A DNA stretch of 7,603 bases. It comes from Candidatus Aminicenantota bacterium (lineage in GTDB: Bacteria; Acidobacteriota; Aminicenantia; UBA2199). A program made the position numbers and the translations under genes. The stretch's first letter is position 1. Every line of letters starts with the position of its first letter. Location: contig JAUWNT010000102.1 in NCBI GenBank assembly GCA_030612495.1, forward strand, positions 1-7,603, read 5' to 3'. The notes under the pieces are model-generated. The model did not search any database. It was given only the letters and a program-made list of their open reading frames with translations, and was not told the DNA's origin. Below, one piece after another: positions 6,397 through 7,603 of the stretch.

Positions 6397-7603
6397 ATGA
6401 AAAAAACAATTTGTTTCTTTATTGTTATGATGTTTTTTGTAGTTCTTTTTTCAAAAGAGCAAAAGAAGAAATATAGTATTACTAAAGCTTATGCTTATAA
6501 AGAAGCATCTCTTTTAATTTCTAAAACTGATTTGAATTGTACTTTTTTTATCAGAGAAAAGATAAAGAAAGATATTGTGATAATCAGTGCAGAACAAATA
6601 GCTCTCGGCAAAGAAGAATATTCTGATGGAGAAAGACTTTTTATTAACAAGGGGTCTGTTGATGGTATACATAAAGGTGATATCTTTATGGTTCTCGAAA
6701 AAGGTAGTAGGGTGCCTAATCCTTTTAAAATAATGAAGAGCTTAGGTACTTATTATTTAAAGAAATCTCTTGCAGAAGTTTTTTATACCTATCCAAATAA
6801 GTCTTTAATCACTTTAATTAATGGATGTAACCCTGTAAAAATTGGAGATATGTTAATCCCTTACAAAGAGGGAGAAGTTGAGTTTAAGAAAAAAATTATA
6901 TATAAGAAATGTATACTTCCTAAGTCTGAGGTTAAAGGAAGAGTTGTTTATATTGATTTAAGTGTAAATCGTCAAAAGGAAATAGCAGGTACTTCAGATT
7001 ATTTAGCTGTTGATGTTGGTAAAGCTATGGTAAAAAAAGGAGACTTCTTATTATTTTATAAAATACTTAAGAAAAAGCTTCCACCTGTGATAATTGGAAC
7101 TGGAATTGTAATTAATGCACAGAACGCGAATTCAACTGTTAAGATTTTAGACTCTTCATATCAAATTGAATTGGGCACACGTGTAGTTTTATTACCTGAA
7201 ATAGAGCAGGAACAACCACTAAAAGAGGGTGAGCACATTCCTATTGTGGAAGCTCTTAAAAAGGAAAAAGAGGTTGGGAAAGCAACGTCTATAGAACTAA
7301 ATGTTTTGTTTGAAATTGGCCAATCTTCAATTGATGAAAAATATAAAGAGAAGTTTGAAAAGATCAAAGAATTTTTGAGTGATAAATCTCAGTACGTTAT
7401 AATTTTAAGAGGTTATGCTTGTAGTATAGGAAGCTTTGAGTATAATTTGAAATTATCTCAGGAGCGGGTTGAAAGTATAAAGAATTTGTTAATAAAAGAA
7501 TATGGCATAGATGAAAACTTTATTGAAACTTACTATTATGGTGAAAAAGAATTGATGTATGATAATAGTATGGAAATAGAGAGGAGAAAAAATAGGTTGG
7601 TGA
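6397..7603 (+). CDS. Exported OmpA-like C-terminal domain protein, 3'-partial
   Basis: The frame stays open to the window end, 402 residues so far. Residues 1-19 form a Sec signal peptide (MKK, then a hydrophobic stretch ICFFIVMMFFVVLF) with no lipobox cysteine, so the mature protein is periplasmic or outer-membrane associated. The middle holds two similar beta-rich modules: about 78-156 (LFINKGSVDGIHKGDIFMV ... KIGDMLIPY) and about 200-268 (YLAVDVGKAMVKKGDFLLF ... ELGTRVVLLPE). A charged linker rich in Glu/Lys (269-297) leads to an OmpA/MotB-like domain from about 299: LNVLFEIGQSSID, then GYACSIGSFEYNLKLSQERV (339-358), EYGIDENFIETYYYGE, and RRKNRLV at the edge. The usual GHTD aspartate is replaced by Cys342, while the LSxxR arginine (Arg357) is kept. 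Only a few residues are likely to be missing. Peptidoglycan tethering is inferred from the family; the module function is unknown. Confidence 0.85.
   Translation, partial: MKKTICFFIVMMFFVVLFSKEQKKKYSITKAYAYKEASLLISKTDLNCTFFIREKIKKDIVIISAEQIALGKEEYSDGERLFINKGSVDGIHKGDIFMVLEKGSRVPNPFKIMKSLGTYYLKKSLAEVFYTYPNKSLITLINGCNPVKIGDMLIPYKEGEVEFKKKIIYKKCILPKSEVKGRVVYIDLSVNRQKEIAGTSDYLAVDVGKAMVKKGDFLLFYKILKKKLPPVIIGTGIVINAQNANSTVKILDSSYQIELGTRVVLLPEIEQEQPLKEGEHIPIVEALKKEKEVGKATSIELNVLFEIGQSSIDEKYKEKFEKIKEFLSDKSQYVIILRGYACSIGSFEYNLKLSQERVESIKNLLIKEYGIDENFIETYYYGEKELMYDNSMEIERRKNRLV

Noticed and set aside
7161..7367. Antisense open frame within the OmpA-domain gene
   Set aside because: Serine/phenylalanine-rich shadow of the coding strand with no initiation signals.

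Overview
The window is AT-rich bacterial DNA. It reads as the 3' part of a conserved translation and protein-targeting operon on the + strand (bases 1-4614), then a convergent - strand gene (4669-6108), then a divergent promoter region (6109-6396), then a + strand envelope gene that runs off the window end (6397-7603). A Sec-type signal peptide on an OmpA-domain protein points to a diderm (Gram-negative-type) bacterium. DUF4388-type domains, DnaJ/TPR fusions and bifunctional FtcD would fit a lineage such as Acidobacteriota/Aminicenantia or a relative. That placement is a guess; nothing here fixes the phylum.

Region 1, + strand: ffh (SRP GTPase, missing about 23 N-terminal codons), rpsP (ribosomal protein S16), khpA (KH-domain RNA-binding protein, GTG start), rimM (16S processing factor, probable TTG start, reading frame interrupted), trmD (tRNA m1G37 methyltransferase) and ftcD (bifunctional glutamate formimidoyltransferase/cyclodeaminase). 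Gaps are tiny: rimM/trmD and trmD/ftcD both overlap as ATGA, and the khpA Shine-Dalgarno overlaps the rpsP stop codon. The first five genes form the widely conserved ffh-rpsP-khpA-rimM-trmD block. The usual next gene, rplS, is absent, and a folate/histidine-catabolism enzyme sits in its place, translationally coupled to a TrmD that ends early.

The most notable feature is rimM. Its two halves lie in different frames joined at a run of ten A residues. The run ends in an A AAA AAC heptamer in exactly the right phase for a -1 shift. Both halves look fully conserved, so the choices are a homopolymer length error, recoding or transcriptional slippage, or a very recent mutation.

Region 2, - strand: a 479-residue cytoplasmic protein with a DUF4388/PATAN-like N-terminal region, a central J domain with an intact HPD, and C-terminal TPRs. 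It is served by a perfect consensus sigma-70-type promoter (TTGACA, 17 nt, TATAAT). Region 3: the divergent gene encodes an exported protein with two similar beta-rich modules and a C-terminal OmpA-like domain that lacks the usual peptidoglycan-binding aspartate. It has its own promoter and a 5' leader with an 11-bp dyad. No RNA genes, CRISPR arrays or mobile elements were seen.
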